Below, piece after piece: positions 11,127-22,363 of a stretch of DNA of 64,000 bases. This DNA comes from Triatoma infestans. Its lineage: Eukaryota; Arthropoda; Insecta; Hemiptera; Reduviidae. The notes under the pieces were generated by a model. It did no database searches, was not told the DNA's origin, and saw only the letters and a list, made by a program, of their open reading frames with translations. The stretch spans positions 1-64,000 of the forward strand of contig JAAEAF010014803.1 in the NCBI GenBank assembly GCA_011037195.1. Direction: 5' to 3'. The first letter of the stretch is position 1. The number at the start of each line of letters is the position of its first letter. Position numbers and translations under genes: made by a program.

Positions 11127-12654
11127 TGACAATCATTCAGACATTGTAATGATTAAAATCTCTTAAATTCCAAGAAGAATGTATGTTTCCTTTTCATTCT
11201 TATTCTTTTAATATTTTTAATATATTAGTATAGCTCTTAGACGATTATAAATCCAAATAATATATCATCTTACCTTCCAATGACATAGGTTGATACTGCA
11301 ATTAAAAATTAATTAACTATTCAATACTTTGTGAATTAACAAATGTATTCTTCCTAAATTAAAAATGTAAACTATGAACTCTATTATTCAAAAAAAATGA
11401 AGAATAACTCATTTGCATATTTACCAATATTTTTGTCCCTGATACTGATATATTCTGGTTGAATATAAGTTTTATATTCTTAATATTTATGGTAAGGAAA
11501 ACGACAGTCTTGTATACAATTTTTTTCAAAACCAGAATAATGAAGTATTTGTTTGAACCATTATGGTGCAATGACTTGTATAAGTAATGTCATTCATTTG
11601 TATAGATCGTCTAAATATTATTATTATTGCACTGACAGATATACATATATACATACATACATATATACATTATTTATATACTCAAATTTGTTTGTTTGTC
11701 CTAATAATTATATTATTCTTTATCTGTAAAGCTGAGGCTAAAATAGGAATAAATTATGACTTATATTTAAATCTTAATTATATGCCCTCACAATACGTTG
11801 TTTTTTTTTATAAAATCTCAACATCTTCACCGTTCAACAAGTTCTATCAGCTAGTCTTCCACAATAATTATTTTCAGAATCTGAAAGAAATATGTACTAC
11901 AAGGCGGCTTCCCTTGAATGAAATTGTGGTTTCTAAATGGGGTCAGTATATTATAACCATGGTCCAATTCGTTTCTATGGCAACACCCAACTTCTCCTAA
12001 AGGGAAGCGACTCTCATTATGTTCACAGCTTAACATTCTGGAGCAATTATTAGTAATTATTTTTAGGTTAAATGGTCAACTAGATTTCTTTCATAAAGCT
12101 ATTAAGTTTGTAAGTATATAATGTGGTATATTCCCTAAGATTATCGATTATTAAAAACAAAATGCTACCAATACAACAAAACTATAAAGTGCAGAAAAGA
12201 TCTCATTACGTTAGATTTTAACAATTAGGTTGACATAATGTTAATTCCATCATTATATAAATTTAATAAACTTAAGATTATTTTTAATCTTATTAACTCT
12301 ATTATTAAAAAAAAAAAATGAAGAATAACTCATTTATATATTTAGCAATATTTCGTTTCTTCGCTTATTCAGAGAATAAATGAACAAATTTTGGTAAACA
12401 GAGATTAAAGGTCCAAGTAATCAATAACCATCTATTTAGAGAGTAAAATGTTAAGCAAAATTTGAACAACGGTATAATAGGATCCGAAGAGAGGGATCCA
12501 TAGCAGAGACAAAGAGAGTCAAAACTAACGGTATCACCTCTAGCTTAGGCAGATTAGAGTGAGAGAAACTGTTTGAATATGGCCACGGGACAGTATTCAG
12601 GGATATACGAGTCTTATAGCAGAGTTCACTCGGCAGTCACAGCGTATCATCTAC
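11127..12654. other. AT-rich stretch with a 60-bp direct repeat
   Basis: No gene seen; the 137-codon frame at 11587-12000 has no recognisable domain and low-complexity composition. A block with TGAAGAATAACTCATTT occurs at 11370-11433 and again at 12290-12352. An ATAC/ATAT microsatellite lies at about 11641-11672. Confidence 0.5.
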
Positions 12655-12855
12655 CATTTTCTGTTATTTTAGCGTAAAGTTTACACTGAGTGGTAAACTG
12701 AATTTGTTCTGTGCAAGTCTGTGTTATCACACAGTCTGACAAACGCATCCTGAAAATGGGCGAAAGCCCGAAACCGGTTGATGACCATAAAATGAAGCAG
12801 GCAATCACGCAAATGTCTCTGATACTTTCTAGCTCTGTGGAACCAATCACCACAA
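12655..12855 (+). repeat. Foldback-family repeat, half copy
   Basis: One arm plus the centre of the foldback family seen complete at 42572-42832. It runs from the central CACTGAGTGGTAAACTGAATT through the CATCCTGAAAATGGGC motif to TCTAGCTCTGTGGAACCAAT. The opposite arm is missing. Confidence 0.7.
12744..12783 (+). ncRNA. Hammerhead-ribozyme-like motif
   Basis: Read 5' to 3' it shows CATC (stem I), CTGAAAA (core, G8 changed to A), an extra T, GGGC-GAAA-GCCC (stem II with GNRA loop) and GAA. Palindromic ACCGGT (stem III), T at the cleavage position and GATG (closing stem I with CATC) follow. This is hammerhead topology, but the G8 change and the extra base before stem II argue against full activity. 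Catalysis is not shown. Confidence 0.4.
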
Positions 12856-12877
12856 CAGAAATATATATATGTTTGCA

Positions 12878-12885
12878 ATTGGTTT

Positions 12886-12924
<39 letters not shown>

Positions 12925-13145
12925 ATGTGCGATGAACAAAAACAAATAATCACGGAAGGAACTAAAACTTGATATTCCGTTTAGGAACTAGCATCGTTTT
13001 TGACAGGTTAGAATTTCCGTTAAAAATTCATTAACCTAAATGTGACTTTATTGGAATTTGTTTTTCAGATCTTTGCTATTTTCTAAAAAAAAAAAAATGG
13101 CTCCGATTTCTATTTAAAACTAATTACACTACCAAAAAGCATAAA
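12878..13145 (+). repeat. HLR repeat, diverged 5' part
   Basis: A (TA)n(TG)n microsatellite is followed by ACAAAAACAAATAATCACGG, then AACTTGATATTCCGTTTAGG, and later AAATGGCTCCGATTT. This is the microsatellite-to-first-unit order of forward HLR copies. The true 5' end is missing. Confidence 0.65.
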
Positions 13146-13380
13146 TATCTATTAATTTTTGTCGTTGAAATATAGAGATATTATTTCTTAGAGAACATTA
13201 TTTTTGGGAAACTCTGCTATAGTTAGAGAACGTTGACTTTTCTTCTATAGTGCCACTACGATGCTACGGTGCTACATACGATTAAGATTCATTAAAAGCA
13301 TTGTTAGACTTTCTAATTTGAAGAAAATCGGTTAACCGGAAGTTCCATTTTTTTAAAATAGGTTTTTGTGTTTTAGGTTT

Positions 13381-13863
13381 TTACTTTCCCTAACTAGTAT
13401 TACAGGAAATATTGCGATTGTGCCAGATTTTCAAAATTGAGTTTCACTGGAAATACATGTTTTGAGGTCCCCTGAGTCCAAAAAAAAACGTGGTTTTTAG
13501 GTAATGATATGTATGTGTGTGTTGTGTGTGAAAAGAATATCACAAAAACGAAAAGTTGCAAGGAAACACAACCTTGGTATTCCGTTTTAAGTATTACTAC
13601 CGCATCAGACACGAAGATTTCGGGCAAAATCCATCAACCGGAAGTGCCACTTTACTGAATAGTTTTTTGTGATTTTCTCGGGAAAACGGTTCTAGTTTCT
13701 TCTAAATCTAGTTTCTCGCAACAAAATAGAAAAATTAACTAATTATTAGTGCAATTAAACAAATGATTCTTATAGGAAGGAGTGTGAGGTATATATTAGA
13801 GTTCAGAAAACTAGAAACTATGTAAATTGAGTAATAGAAAGTTGTGTGAGTGTTTCACACAGA
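13381..13863 (+). repeat. HLR repeat, internally deleted copy
   Basis: It has the start (TTACTTTCCCTAACTAGTAT), the TGAGGTCCCCTGAGTCC box, a short (TG) tract, one ACCGGAAGTGCC box, then a jump to the terminal hairpin GTGTGAGTGTTTCACAC. Most internal units are deleted. A second HLR start motif (TTACTTTCTCTTACTCC) follows at about 13870. Confidence 0.7.
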
Positions 13864-13991
13864 TTTTTTTTTTACTTTCTCTTACTCCTAAGTCGATTGT
13901 GGGAAAATCTGTGATGTAGATTTCAAGTATTATTAGGAATTGATCTAGTCACTGTCTTCTGGTTGCTTCCCATCACAGCACTCTGTCGCAC

Positions 13992-13992
13992 A

Positions 13993-14025
<33 letters not shown>
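13992..14025. repeat. (CT)n(AT)n microsatellite
   Basis: Pure CT repeats followed by AT repeats, immediately bordering the mariner left end. It supplied the TA target. Confidence 0.85.
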
Positions 14026-14961
14026 CGAGGCATGTCCAGAAAGTAAGTGTACTGAGGCTCTCACTGCCGGAGGGATTTTGTTTTTCGACATGTTGGCTAC
14101 ACTGTTGTGTAGCCTGATTCCTCCCCTCCGCACGAGACCGGGTTCGAGTCAGTACGTTGAGAACTGTCGACGCGACATTACGTTTCGTGAAAAATGTCAA
14201 TCCATCTCCCGCCAAGTGTGAAATATTCAAGTCGGGCAAGAGTTTTTGAGACGCTACAAACTCCATGTAGAGGAATTTCTCCACTCTTTCATTACTGGAT
14301 GATGAAACTTGGGTACACACTAACACACCTGAAAACCAAAAGGCAGTCTCAACAGTGGCCGTCACACTCTTCACCCTCCGCCAAAAAGTTCAAAAACCAC
14401 AATTTCAGCCAAGAAAATCATAGCATCTCCCCGTGTTTTGGGATTGTCAAGGCATAATTTTAATTGAATCTATGCCTCAAGGGGAGACCATCAAACTCTG
14501 CAAGATACTGTGAGACCCCTAAAAAAATTGCGGAGGGCGATTCAGAACAAAAGGAAAGGATGCTGACAAGGGGAGTCTGCCTTGCTGCACGACAATGCCA
14601 GACCACACACTGCTTGCCTCGTTTAAATGGGATGTCCTGAAACCATCCCGCGCATTCCCTGACCTAGCACCTTCAGATTACTATACCTCCCTGAAGCTGC
14701 ACATGGGTGGAAAAAGGAGATAACCGACGAGGAGGTGAAGGGGTGGTGGCGAAGTGGACGAAGGGGTTGGCGGGCAACTACTTCGAGGAAGAAGGCATCA
14801 AAAAATTAATACCCCGGTTCACCACCTGCATTGAGAGCAATGGTGACTATGTCGAAAAATAGCTTATATGTGTACTAATGTAACCAGGTAATTCTTTTGT
14901 TCAAATAAAAATTTTTGTAACCTACAAAAATTCAGTACACTTACTTACTGGACATGCCTCG
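14026..14961 (+). mobile_element. Degenerate mariner transposon
   Basis: A 936-bp element bounded by inverted repeats of about 28 bp (CGAGGCATGTCCAGAAAGTA at the left, its complement at the right) and by TA on each side, the mariner target. The interior is a broken transposase on the plus strand. LDDETWVHTNTPENQKAVS (from 14298) holds the first catalytic Asp, HDNARPHT (around 14591) the second, and PDLAPSDY (around 14676) the third, as in DD34D mariner enzymes. The spacing between the second and third Asp is shorter than 34 residues and the frames do not agree. Canonical mariners are about 1.3 kb, so several hundred bases, including most of the N-terminal DNA-binding region, are deleted. It cannot make active transposase, though its ends might still be mobilised. 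Confidence 0.92.
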
Positions 14962-15199
14962 TATTATATAGACCTACATATTTTACAATCTTTGAGTAAA
15001 TGTTACAAGTTTTGAGACAAATTTATCAATTTTATTATTGTATTATAAGGAATGAACCAACATTCAATAAAATCGAAAATAATGATAAATTCAAGGTTAA
15101 TTTTATTAATATGTCAATTTTATATTTATTCTTTCAAATACCGAGATAAATTATAGTAAATGCCTAGGTATCTCTTTCCTCGCAAAGATAAAAAAAAAA

Positions 15200-16216
15200 T
15201 CTGGTGTGAAACACTCACACAACTTTCTCTTACTCCAGTTCTCAAAATGATAATTGACAAATTTTATAGTTTGTGTACCACAATTTAATGAAATTCGTCG
15301 GAAACTGAAAAAACTGTTCAGTAAAAGCGCACTTCCGGTTTACTAATTTTCTTGAAACTTGGAATTTCAGCCATCTATTTATTTCTAACTAATTTATGTT
15401 TGGATATAAAGATTGTTAATGAGACATAGATAGCCCTTTGATGAAAAAATCTAACCCCACCCCATCCCTAAAAGTGCCCTTAAAAGAATTTTCCCAAAGA
15501 AATGTTTTAAATAAAAGATGTAGACCTTTGCATGTTTAATTTATATATGAAGTTTCAAAAAAATCGTCGAAGCCATTTTTGAGAAAATTGCGAAAAAGTG
15601 AATAAATCATTAGTAAAGTGGTAAAGTAAACGCACTTCCGGTTATCCAATTTTTTTCAAACTCGGAATTTCAACAACATATTTAATTCTAATTAACATTA
15701 TTGTCATTATTGTCTAATAAACTGAAATAGCACTTTAGATGGAAACCTAACACCCCCCTCCTCCAAAAGTGCCCTTCAATGCATTTTTCCCGGAGAAATG
15801 TTTCTAATAAAAGTTGTAGCTCTTTGTATGTGTGGTTGATGTTTAAAGTTTAAAGAAAATCGTCGGAGCCATTTTTGAGAAAATCGCAAAAAAGTAAAAA
15901 ATCCAACTAGTAAAGTGGTACTTCCGGTTGAGGAATTTTGACAGATAACGTAGTGTCAGATCCCATGGTGATATCTAAACGGAATATCAACTTTCAACTT
16001 TCTACGGTTTTTCGTTTTTGAGCTGTGCTGTTCACATACATACACACCACGGAACACACACACACACACACAAAACACACACACACACACAGACCATTTC
16101 CTAAAAACCACTTTTTGGACTCAGGGGACCTCAAAACAGATATTTCCGGTGAAAACTCGATATCGAAAATTTGACACGATTGCAATACTTCCTCTTACTA
16201 GGAGTAAGAGAAAGTA
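15200..16216 (-). repeat. HLR repeat, complete three-unit copy
   Basis: Reverse orientation, about 1.02 kb. It starts with the TCTGGTGTGAAACACTCACAC hairpin end after an A-run and carries three units, each with a CTTCCGGT box and a CCCACCCC-type box (period about 285-310 bp). The CATACATACACAC/(CA)n tract (16034-16091), the CGATATCG palindrome and the CTCTTACTAGGAGTAAGAG hairpin follow, and it ends AAAGTA. It is one of the best reference copies. Confidence 0.92.
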
Positions 16217-17639
16217 AAAATATCATAATGAACTATATAATAAAAAGGTGTGCCAATCACAATTTTGCAAATTACACATGGTTAAAATTTCAATAATTAT
16301 AAAGGATTGTTATGGTAATTGTTTCTGTTCAGTGAATTTTTTACTTAACTAGTGAAACTGTTTACATGTTCGTGTTAAATTTAAAACAATTAGTACTGTC
16401 ATTTCTATTTTGGGTCTACAGTTTATTTTACAGAATTAGAAGAGGATTTACATACAAATCTAAGTATTTAACAAAACTCATTTAATATTAGTTTTTTTTT
16501 TTTTATATATATAAAATAAAAAGTTTTTATATGTATTTCCAAAAACTGGAAGTGACCATTATATATTTATAACCTAAGAGAAAATGAGATATTCTTCCTT
16601 TTAAGATTAAGCCAATATACAGCCAAATAGTTCCTATTTCTGCAATCTAGTGGAATAAGGTTGAACTATTAACAAAATTATCTTTATTTATTTTTTTTCT
16701 TTAAATGCGGTAATGATATAATTAATAATACATTACATAAATTTCAATATAATTCTATTCTAATGGTTTGCAAATTTATATATTTTACTTTAAAGCAAAA
16801 CAATAAAAGGAATCCATTTCTTTTATCATTTTTTTAAATACTTCATTTTACTGCATAAATTTAAAAAAAAAAAAGAAGAAAAAAGTAACCTGTAGTTAAT
16901 TTTTTGCCTCAACATAGAGAGGGCGCTTATATTATAGTCGCTTTTTAAATTACACCAAATAAAATCCAATAAAATGTAAATAGACTGACTATATAACTTG
17001 TTTACTCGCCCATTTTTTATTGGAAGGAAAAGGATTTTTATAGTCAATTTGGCTGGATTCCAAATTATCACATTTGTTTCTATCTATTTAATGGATTAAA
17101 TCTTTTGGAGCAATAAAACTGGAATTTTAAACGGTTTATCTTTGTGAATAATTGAGATTTTTTTTTATGTATATCTTTTATTAAAATTTTACATCTTCTA
17201 CCAATAGAACGATTTTAGAAGTGATAATTCTGTTTCAAAAGAGGGATGTGAAAGTTGTGTTAGTGTATGTTAGGTTCGATTTTTATATTTATCAGAATTT
17301 AAGGTACGATTCAGGGATATATATGACCAAGCACCAAAAATAGAAAAAACACTAAAATAGTTCGGCCTAAACAACGAGGTCGTTTACTGGAATGGTTGCA
17401 TCCCGTTGGAAAACATCCTTCAGCCCATTTGGAAAAAAAAGAGAAAAATGGAGGCAAGCCTGGAAGCCTAGCAAACAGAGAACCTGGAAATAGTAGCAGG
17501 GCTTATAATGTACGCAGGTATAAAAAGTAAGATAAGCGATGTAGAATTTTGCGAATTTTTACATAAATTTAACGTTTTTTTTTGCTTTTCGAAACTTTCT
17601 TAATGGAAGAAGATATATTTATAAAATTTAAAAAAAGTT
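16217..17639. other. AT-rich stretch, no gene assigned
   Basis: Mostly low-complexity. Around 17360-17440 a short plus-strand segment reads VRPKQRGRLLEWLHPVGKHP and could be a fragment of a mobile-element protein. I cannot name it. Confidence 0.4.
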
Positions 17640-18455
17640 TTTCAAATTATGAATTATTGTATATATCTGCGGTTAAAGAAAAAAAAGTATGAAAGGACAA
17701 GTGGGAGATCAATTTGGGGAGTTAATAAAAAACTGGTGGAGCGAAATATCATTAAATTTATTAAATTGTCAAATAATGATCTAATTGCAATTAACTCCAG
17801 CTCCGGTATGCATTATATCCTCCCCGTTTATTTAAATTGTAATGCATGGTCACAAGATTTTTCACCGGCTGGATCTGGTTTATATGCACCAAAATTTAAA
17901 AAATTTATTGTTATCGGTGATTTCAATAGCCGCGTTAGCAATTTACAAATTATTCTTAAAATTGTAACGAATGGGTTAAATTTATATATAGGCATAGAAA
18001 TTCTAAAGATAATGTTATCAACATGAATGGAAAATATTTATTATCATTTTTAGAAGATTTTAATATTATATTCTATTATTTGGTCCCCACAAAGATCCTC
18101 GGTTATAGATTTTGTGTTGCCACGTCCCCGATGAGGCAGAGTTTTGGCCTATTCATAATTTTGAAGAGTCTGTCTCTTAACTAATTTGCAAATAAAACCT
18201 TATATTTATCGTGTGGTTGGTGTGGGTTGTGTGGGTGTGTTTTTTTTTTTTTTTTTTTTATCATTTACTGCAGAGAACTTTAGTTTTTGTATCTATGTTT
18301 TGCTTTATTTCAGTTATGATATTTTAGTTCGTTTTATAGAAGCTGTTATGTTTGTGTTTGTTACCAACTCACCTCTAACGGTCTGAAGACCAAGAGTATG
18401 TATGTCAGTTTAAACAACTTGTAAAAATGTATATAATAAAGACAAATTATTATTA
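17640..18455 (+). pseudogene. LINE apurinic-type endonuclease, relic
   Basis: The 125-codon frame ends with KFIVIGDFNSRVSN, the GDFN block of the exonuclease-endonuclease-phosphatase domain that nicks target DNA in non-LTR retrotransposons. After a stop, another frame continues MNGKYLLSFLEDFNIIF, the expected next stretch. The last part (18360-18455) looks like a 3' UTR with AATAAAG and an ATT-repeat tail. The N-terminal catalytic Asn and Glu positions are not recognisable and the reverse transcriptase is absent, so endonuclease and tail were joined by deletion or are separate insertions. Confidence 0.65.
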
Positions 18456-18486
18456 TTATTATTATTAGTAGTAGTAGTAGTAGTAT
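18446..18486. repeat. (ATT)n(AGT)n microsatellite
   Basis: Trinucleotide repeats at the end of the LINE-like 3' tail. Confidence 0.8.
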
Positions 18487-19086
18487 TATATATGTCAGAA
18501 CAATAATTATATTTCAGCGAATAATAATGCAACTCCCATAAACACTCATACAATCACTCACACTCATAAAAAATATTTTTATCAGAAGTGATAGATTTAT
18601 ATATGTCCAAATTAGCTTAAAGCAAATAGCTGGATCCTTCTTAGAGAAAATTGTTCAGCAACGTCCCATTCCCCTGATTTTTTCAACTTTAGTCTCAATT
18701 TCCTATAAATTCAAATTTTTACAACACAGTTGATTCTGGTATATAGATGGTGGAAACGTATATTATATACAAATAGCATTTTAGAAAGTTGGCGGCTGGT
18801 CCATTTAAGCATGTGAAATCCTCGTGGAACATGCGAAAAATACAAAATTTCTTTTGGTTCATTCTTGGTTTTCAGTCGTTACTAACTGCATTACACGTAA
18901 GTTTAAGCACCAGTCACACAGTGAATTAGACGGCCGACAGGATGGGAAAGGCATTTATGTAGTTGCAGGGAATAATAATTTGGAGGGAGAATGCAGTATC
19001 AGTGCAACGATTTTTTTGGAATCTCAACAGAGCACGTAGTGCTCTGCAGCGAGTTATAAGAAAAATATCTTTTTCAAAGCAAAAAA
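18487..19086. other. Stretch without recognised gene
   Basis: AT-rich with one more balanced patch (18820-19040) holding a 71-codon frame of no recognisable family. Confidence 0.4.
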
Positions 19087-19846
19087 TCTGGTGTGAAACA
19101 CTCACACAACTTTCTCTTACAACCAGTTTTTAAAATTATAATTGACAACTTTATAGTTAGTATACAAAATTTAATGAAATTCGTCTGTGTTTTTACGGAG
19201 AAAATTACAAAAACTGAAAAAACTGTTCAGCAAAACCACACTTCCGATTTACTAATTTTCTAGAAAATCGGAATTTCGGTAATCTATTTATTTCTAATTA
19301 ATTTTGTCTAGCTGGTAGAATTGTATCGCCTAAGATAGCACTTTAGAGGCAAATATAACCCTACTCCTCCCACAAAAGCCCCCTTAAATAACTTTACCAG
19401 GAGAAGTTCAAATAAAAGTTGTAGCTCTTTATATAAGTAGTTACATTCCAAGTTTAAATAATAGTTGGAGTCGTTTTAGAGAAAACAGCAGAAAACTGAA
19501 AAATACTTCCTAGTAAAAACCTCACTTCCGGTCATCCGATCTCCTTCAAACTCGGAATTTTTGAGCCATTTTTGAAAAAATGAAAAAAAAAAACACATTC
19601 AGTAAAGTCGCAATTCCGCTTGAGGAATTTTGACAGGTAACCTACTGTCGGATCCCATGTTGATACCCAAAACAGAATATCAAGTTTGAACTTTCTAGGA
19701 TTTTTCGTTTTTTAAGCTATACTGTTCAAATACATTCACACACCCATATCATTTGTTAAAACAACTTTTTTGGACTCAGGGGACCGGTAATCGTGAAATT
19801 CGACACGATTACAATACTCCCTCTTACTAAGAAGTAAGAGAGAGTA
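19087..19846 (-). repeat. HLR repeat, shortened copy
   Basis: Both ends are present (TCTGGTGTGAAAC hairpin; AAGTAAGAGAGAGTA) but one internal unit and most of the microsatellite are missing. Moderately diverged. Confidence 0.85.
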
Positions 19847-19920
19847 AAAAGTGAATTTTTTTTAAGCTATGATACATTTTAATTAGAAAATGTATTATTA
19901 AAGACCCATTTTTTGTTTGA

Positions 19921-20165
19921 GGGAAGGAATTAGCTCAGTTACAGCGTGCTGGACTTGGACCGCGGAGGCTTCTGTTTCGAGTCCAGCAGCGCCGGTTTTA
20001 GATTTTCTCGCTCTAGGAGCCTGTATAGCTCTGGTGATGGGAAGTGTTGTCTGTAACGAGAAAGCACTGCTCGGATGCTAGGCTATACTGAGTAGGTTCC
20101 GAATTTTTAGATAGCTATATGGGTCCAGAGGGCTTTGAATAGTACAGGGCTTAGTTCCTCCCAAC
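19921..20165 (+). mobile_element. SINE with a LINE-like 3' tail
   Basis: The head and body are those of the tRNA-derived SINE (box A TTAGCTCAGTTACAGCGTG, box B TGTTTCGAGTCC) to about 20107. Instead of the usual GCGCCTTAAATT tail, positions 20108-20158 resemble the 3' end of the LINE at 55543-56330 (GCTATATGGGTCCAGAGGGC against GCTTATATGGGCCCAGGGAA). It is either a SINE subfamily that shares its partner's tail or a template-switch chimera. No clear target duplication found. Confidence 0.75.
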
Positions 20166-20189
20166 AAACAAATAAACAAACAATAAGAA

Positions 20190-20424
20190 GCAGAAAATAG
20201 GAAGGGTAGCGCGCTGGACTAGCAACGCGGAGTCCTGCAGTATTCGAGTTCAGCAGTGGTGCCCTTAGATTTCTCTTCCTAGGAGCTTCTACAGCGCACT
20301 GTCCAATGATGGACAGTGTTGTCTATAACGAAAGAACACTGTCCGGAGGCTGCCTTGCATTGAAAAGGTTCAGGGAGGCAATGACCATGATGTTGATGCA
20401 CCTTACATTAAAAGAATCAATACA
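20190..20424 (+). mobile_element. tRNA-derived SINE, complete copy
   Basis: The head is shortened but box B-like ATTCGAGTTC is visible. The body keeps the perfect 10-bp hairpin GGACAGTGTT/AACACTGTCC (20310-20343). The tail is CACCTTACATTAAAA. A 10-bp duplication ACAATAAGAA lies at 20180-20189 and 20425-20434. Confidence 0.88.
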
Positions 20425-20605
20425 ACAATAAGAAAACTCTTTTTCTGCAATAATTTCCGATTAAAGTTTTAAGCGTGCAAAACTAGCATTAACAACATGA
20501 TAAACTTTTAATTTAAATCACTTCCATATTTTCCAACCTATATACACACAATTGCGATCTAAGAAAAACTGAGTTGTAACATTTTACACTTATATTCTAT
20601 ACTTG

Positions 20606-20663
20606 GCACAATAAGCCTCTGTTGGCTGCAGTGCCGGGACATGGCCCACCCGAGATAGGATAA
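20606..20663 (+). mobile_element. 58-bp LINE 3'-end insertion
   Basis: The sequence (CACAATAAGCCTCTGTTGGC and so on, ending GATAGGATAA) matches the extreme 3' end of the LINE at 57853-59026. It is flanked by a perfect 15-bp duplication TATATTCTATACTTG (20591-20605 and 20664-20678), so it is a real, extremely 5'-truncated retrotransposition event. Confidence 0.88.
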
Positions 20664-20678
20664 TATATTCTATACTTG

Positions 20679-22119
20679 AGTATTGTTTATTGTAATGATA
20701 AGAGGCGACTTTATACAAGTTAAATTCTCCATGGCTTCCCAGTCCCACGAATAAAATCATGAGAATGAATTGAGACAGATGATTACTTCGTTACAAGTAG
20801 TTTGAATAATTCTGTGAGAATTGATTTACTCTTCAATTGTTGATTGGCCGTTTTCTTAGTTATCTTCATTATACTTCTCCCACTTGTTGGGTTACGATCT
20901 TCAAGTTGTTAACCCTTCAACGTTGATCATGTGGTAATGTTTACTTAAAGTACGCGATACTAGCTCTTGCTGTGACCGGTATTGGCAACTTGGAACCTAG
21001 CGCTTGTGTGGCGAATTTCCTCAACAGAGGATTAATTTCATTACATTGGACGCTCCTCCCATTTTTATAAACATGCATACATATACAATGCATCGTGTTG
21101 ATTAATTATGACTGTGTTAGGTCATTCTTTAAAACCAGTTCTTTACTATTCAGAGGACTTCCAAAAAAAAAAAAAAATTATTTCCGATGAAATCTCAAAT
21201 TCGTAATAATGTGGCAAATCGCAATATATTTTTTGTTAAAGCAAAAAAATTTGATGTTATGACGAATTCTCATTCGTCAAGTTTTAGGCAAGTGTTATGA
21301 AAAGAGACTTTCCAAAATGTTTTATTTGTTACTTTTTGAGATTATTCTGGTAAATAGTTTAAGTGAAAGTTTGTAATAAATGTAAAAAAAAAAATAAAGG
21401 TGTCAAGGAATAAATTAGTAATTACCTAGTAAAGTGTGCTTCACTTTAAATAATAAAATAATATAATACGTGGAAAACAACAGGCTGACCTATAATTATT
21501 AACACTTCGTATAGGAATCTTTTAAATTACTATGTGTTCCAGGGTTAAGTTAGAAATTATTATCTTGAGAAATATTGGTTAGAAATCAGAAAAAGAAAAA
21601 AAAAAAGTTAGAGCAGATGGCCTGTAGTAGTCGTAGCGCTGCATTCCACTGTACTGTAACCTGGAGCACCCTACTGGCAACTCTTCTACAGAGGTCAAAG
21701 GTGAACATATCCTACGTTAGACTATATAAACATTATATATACACATATATGTGTATGTGTGTATATTTTGTTGTATATGTATATATACTACCTGTTTTTC
21801 ATACTGCTCTGATATCTATTATTATTTGTATTGAGTAATGGTTATCATCCCAGGAAGATAATAATCCATCATAATTATTAATAAAGGGATAATATATCCA
21901 TAAAATGTTTATCAATTTATAAACAAAGGTTCCATACTTAACATTCGAAGAAACATTTTAATTTTATTTTATTTTACCTTTATTTTAATATTTATTTTTT
22001 TGAAGCTTTCTTAAATTGAGATTAGAGCAGGATTAGTTAATGCGTAACATTTGATATAAAGAAAACAAAATACACATAATGCATAAATAATTCATGAAAG
22101 ACTTTTTTTTGAGTGATAA
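20679..22119. other. Stretch without recognised gene
   Basis: AT-rich DNA with A-runs and a short TATA/TGTG tract near 21730-21790. No domain, RNA gene or repeat family recognised. Confidence 0.4.
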
Positions 22120-22185
22120 TCTGCTTCATTTATGGTCATCTACCGGTTTCGGACTTTCACCCATCTAAAAGCTCCGTTTTCACAC
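22120..22185 (-). repeat. Foldback-family fragment
   Basis: Matches the foldback arm (TGGTCATCTACCGGTTTCGG, then CACCCATCT). The GAAACCGGT part survives; the rest of the hammerhead-like core is damaged. Confidence 0.5.
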
Positions 22186-22363
22186 CGTTTGAAATTGAAT
22201 ATCTCAGCGAATTTCCAATAAGATTTTTCTTGTTCAATAACAAATTTTTTAAGGAAAGAAATTCTACTTTAAAAATGAGTTGAAAAAAAATATATGGTCC
22301 AATTTGAAATGAGAAAGTTGGTTTCGAAACCTCTTTATTTCTAAAGCCTAAAAAAAACAAAAA

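Noticed and set aside
11587..12000. 137-codon plus-strand reading frame
   Set aside because: Low-complexity Ile/Tyr/Phe-rich translation with no domain, overlapping a microsatellite and an opposing frame. Expected by chance in AT-rich DNA.
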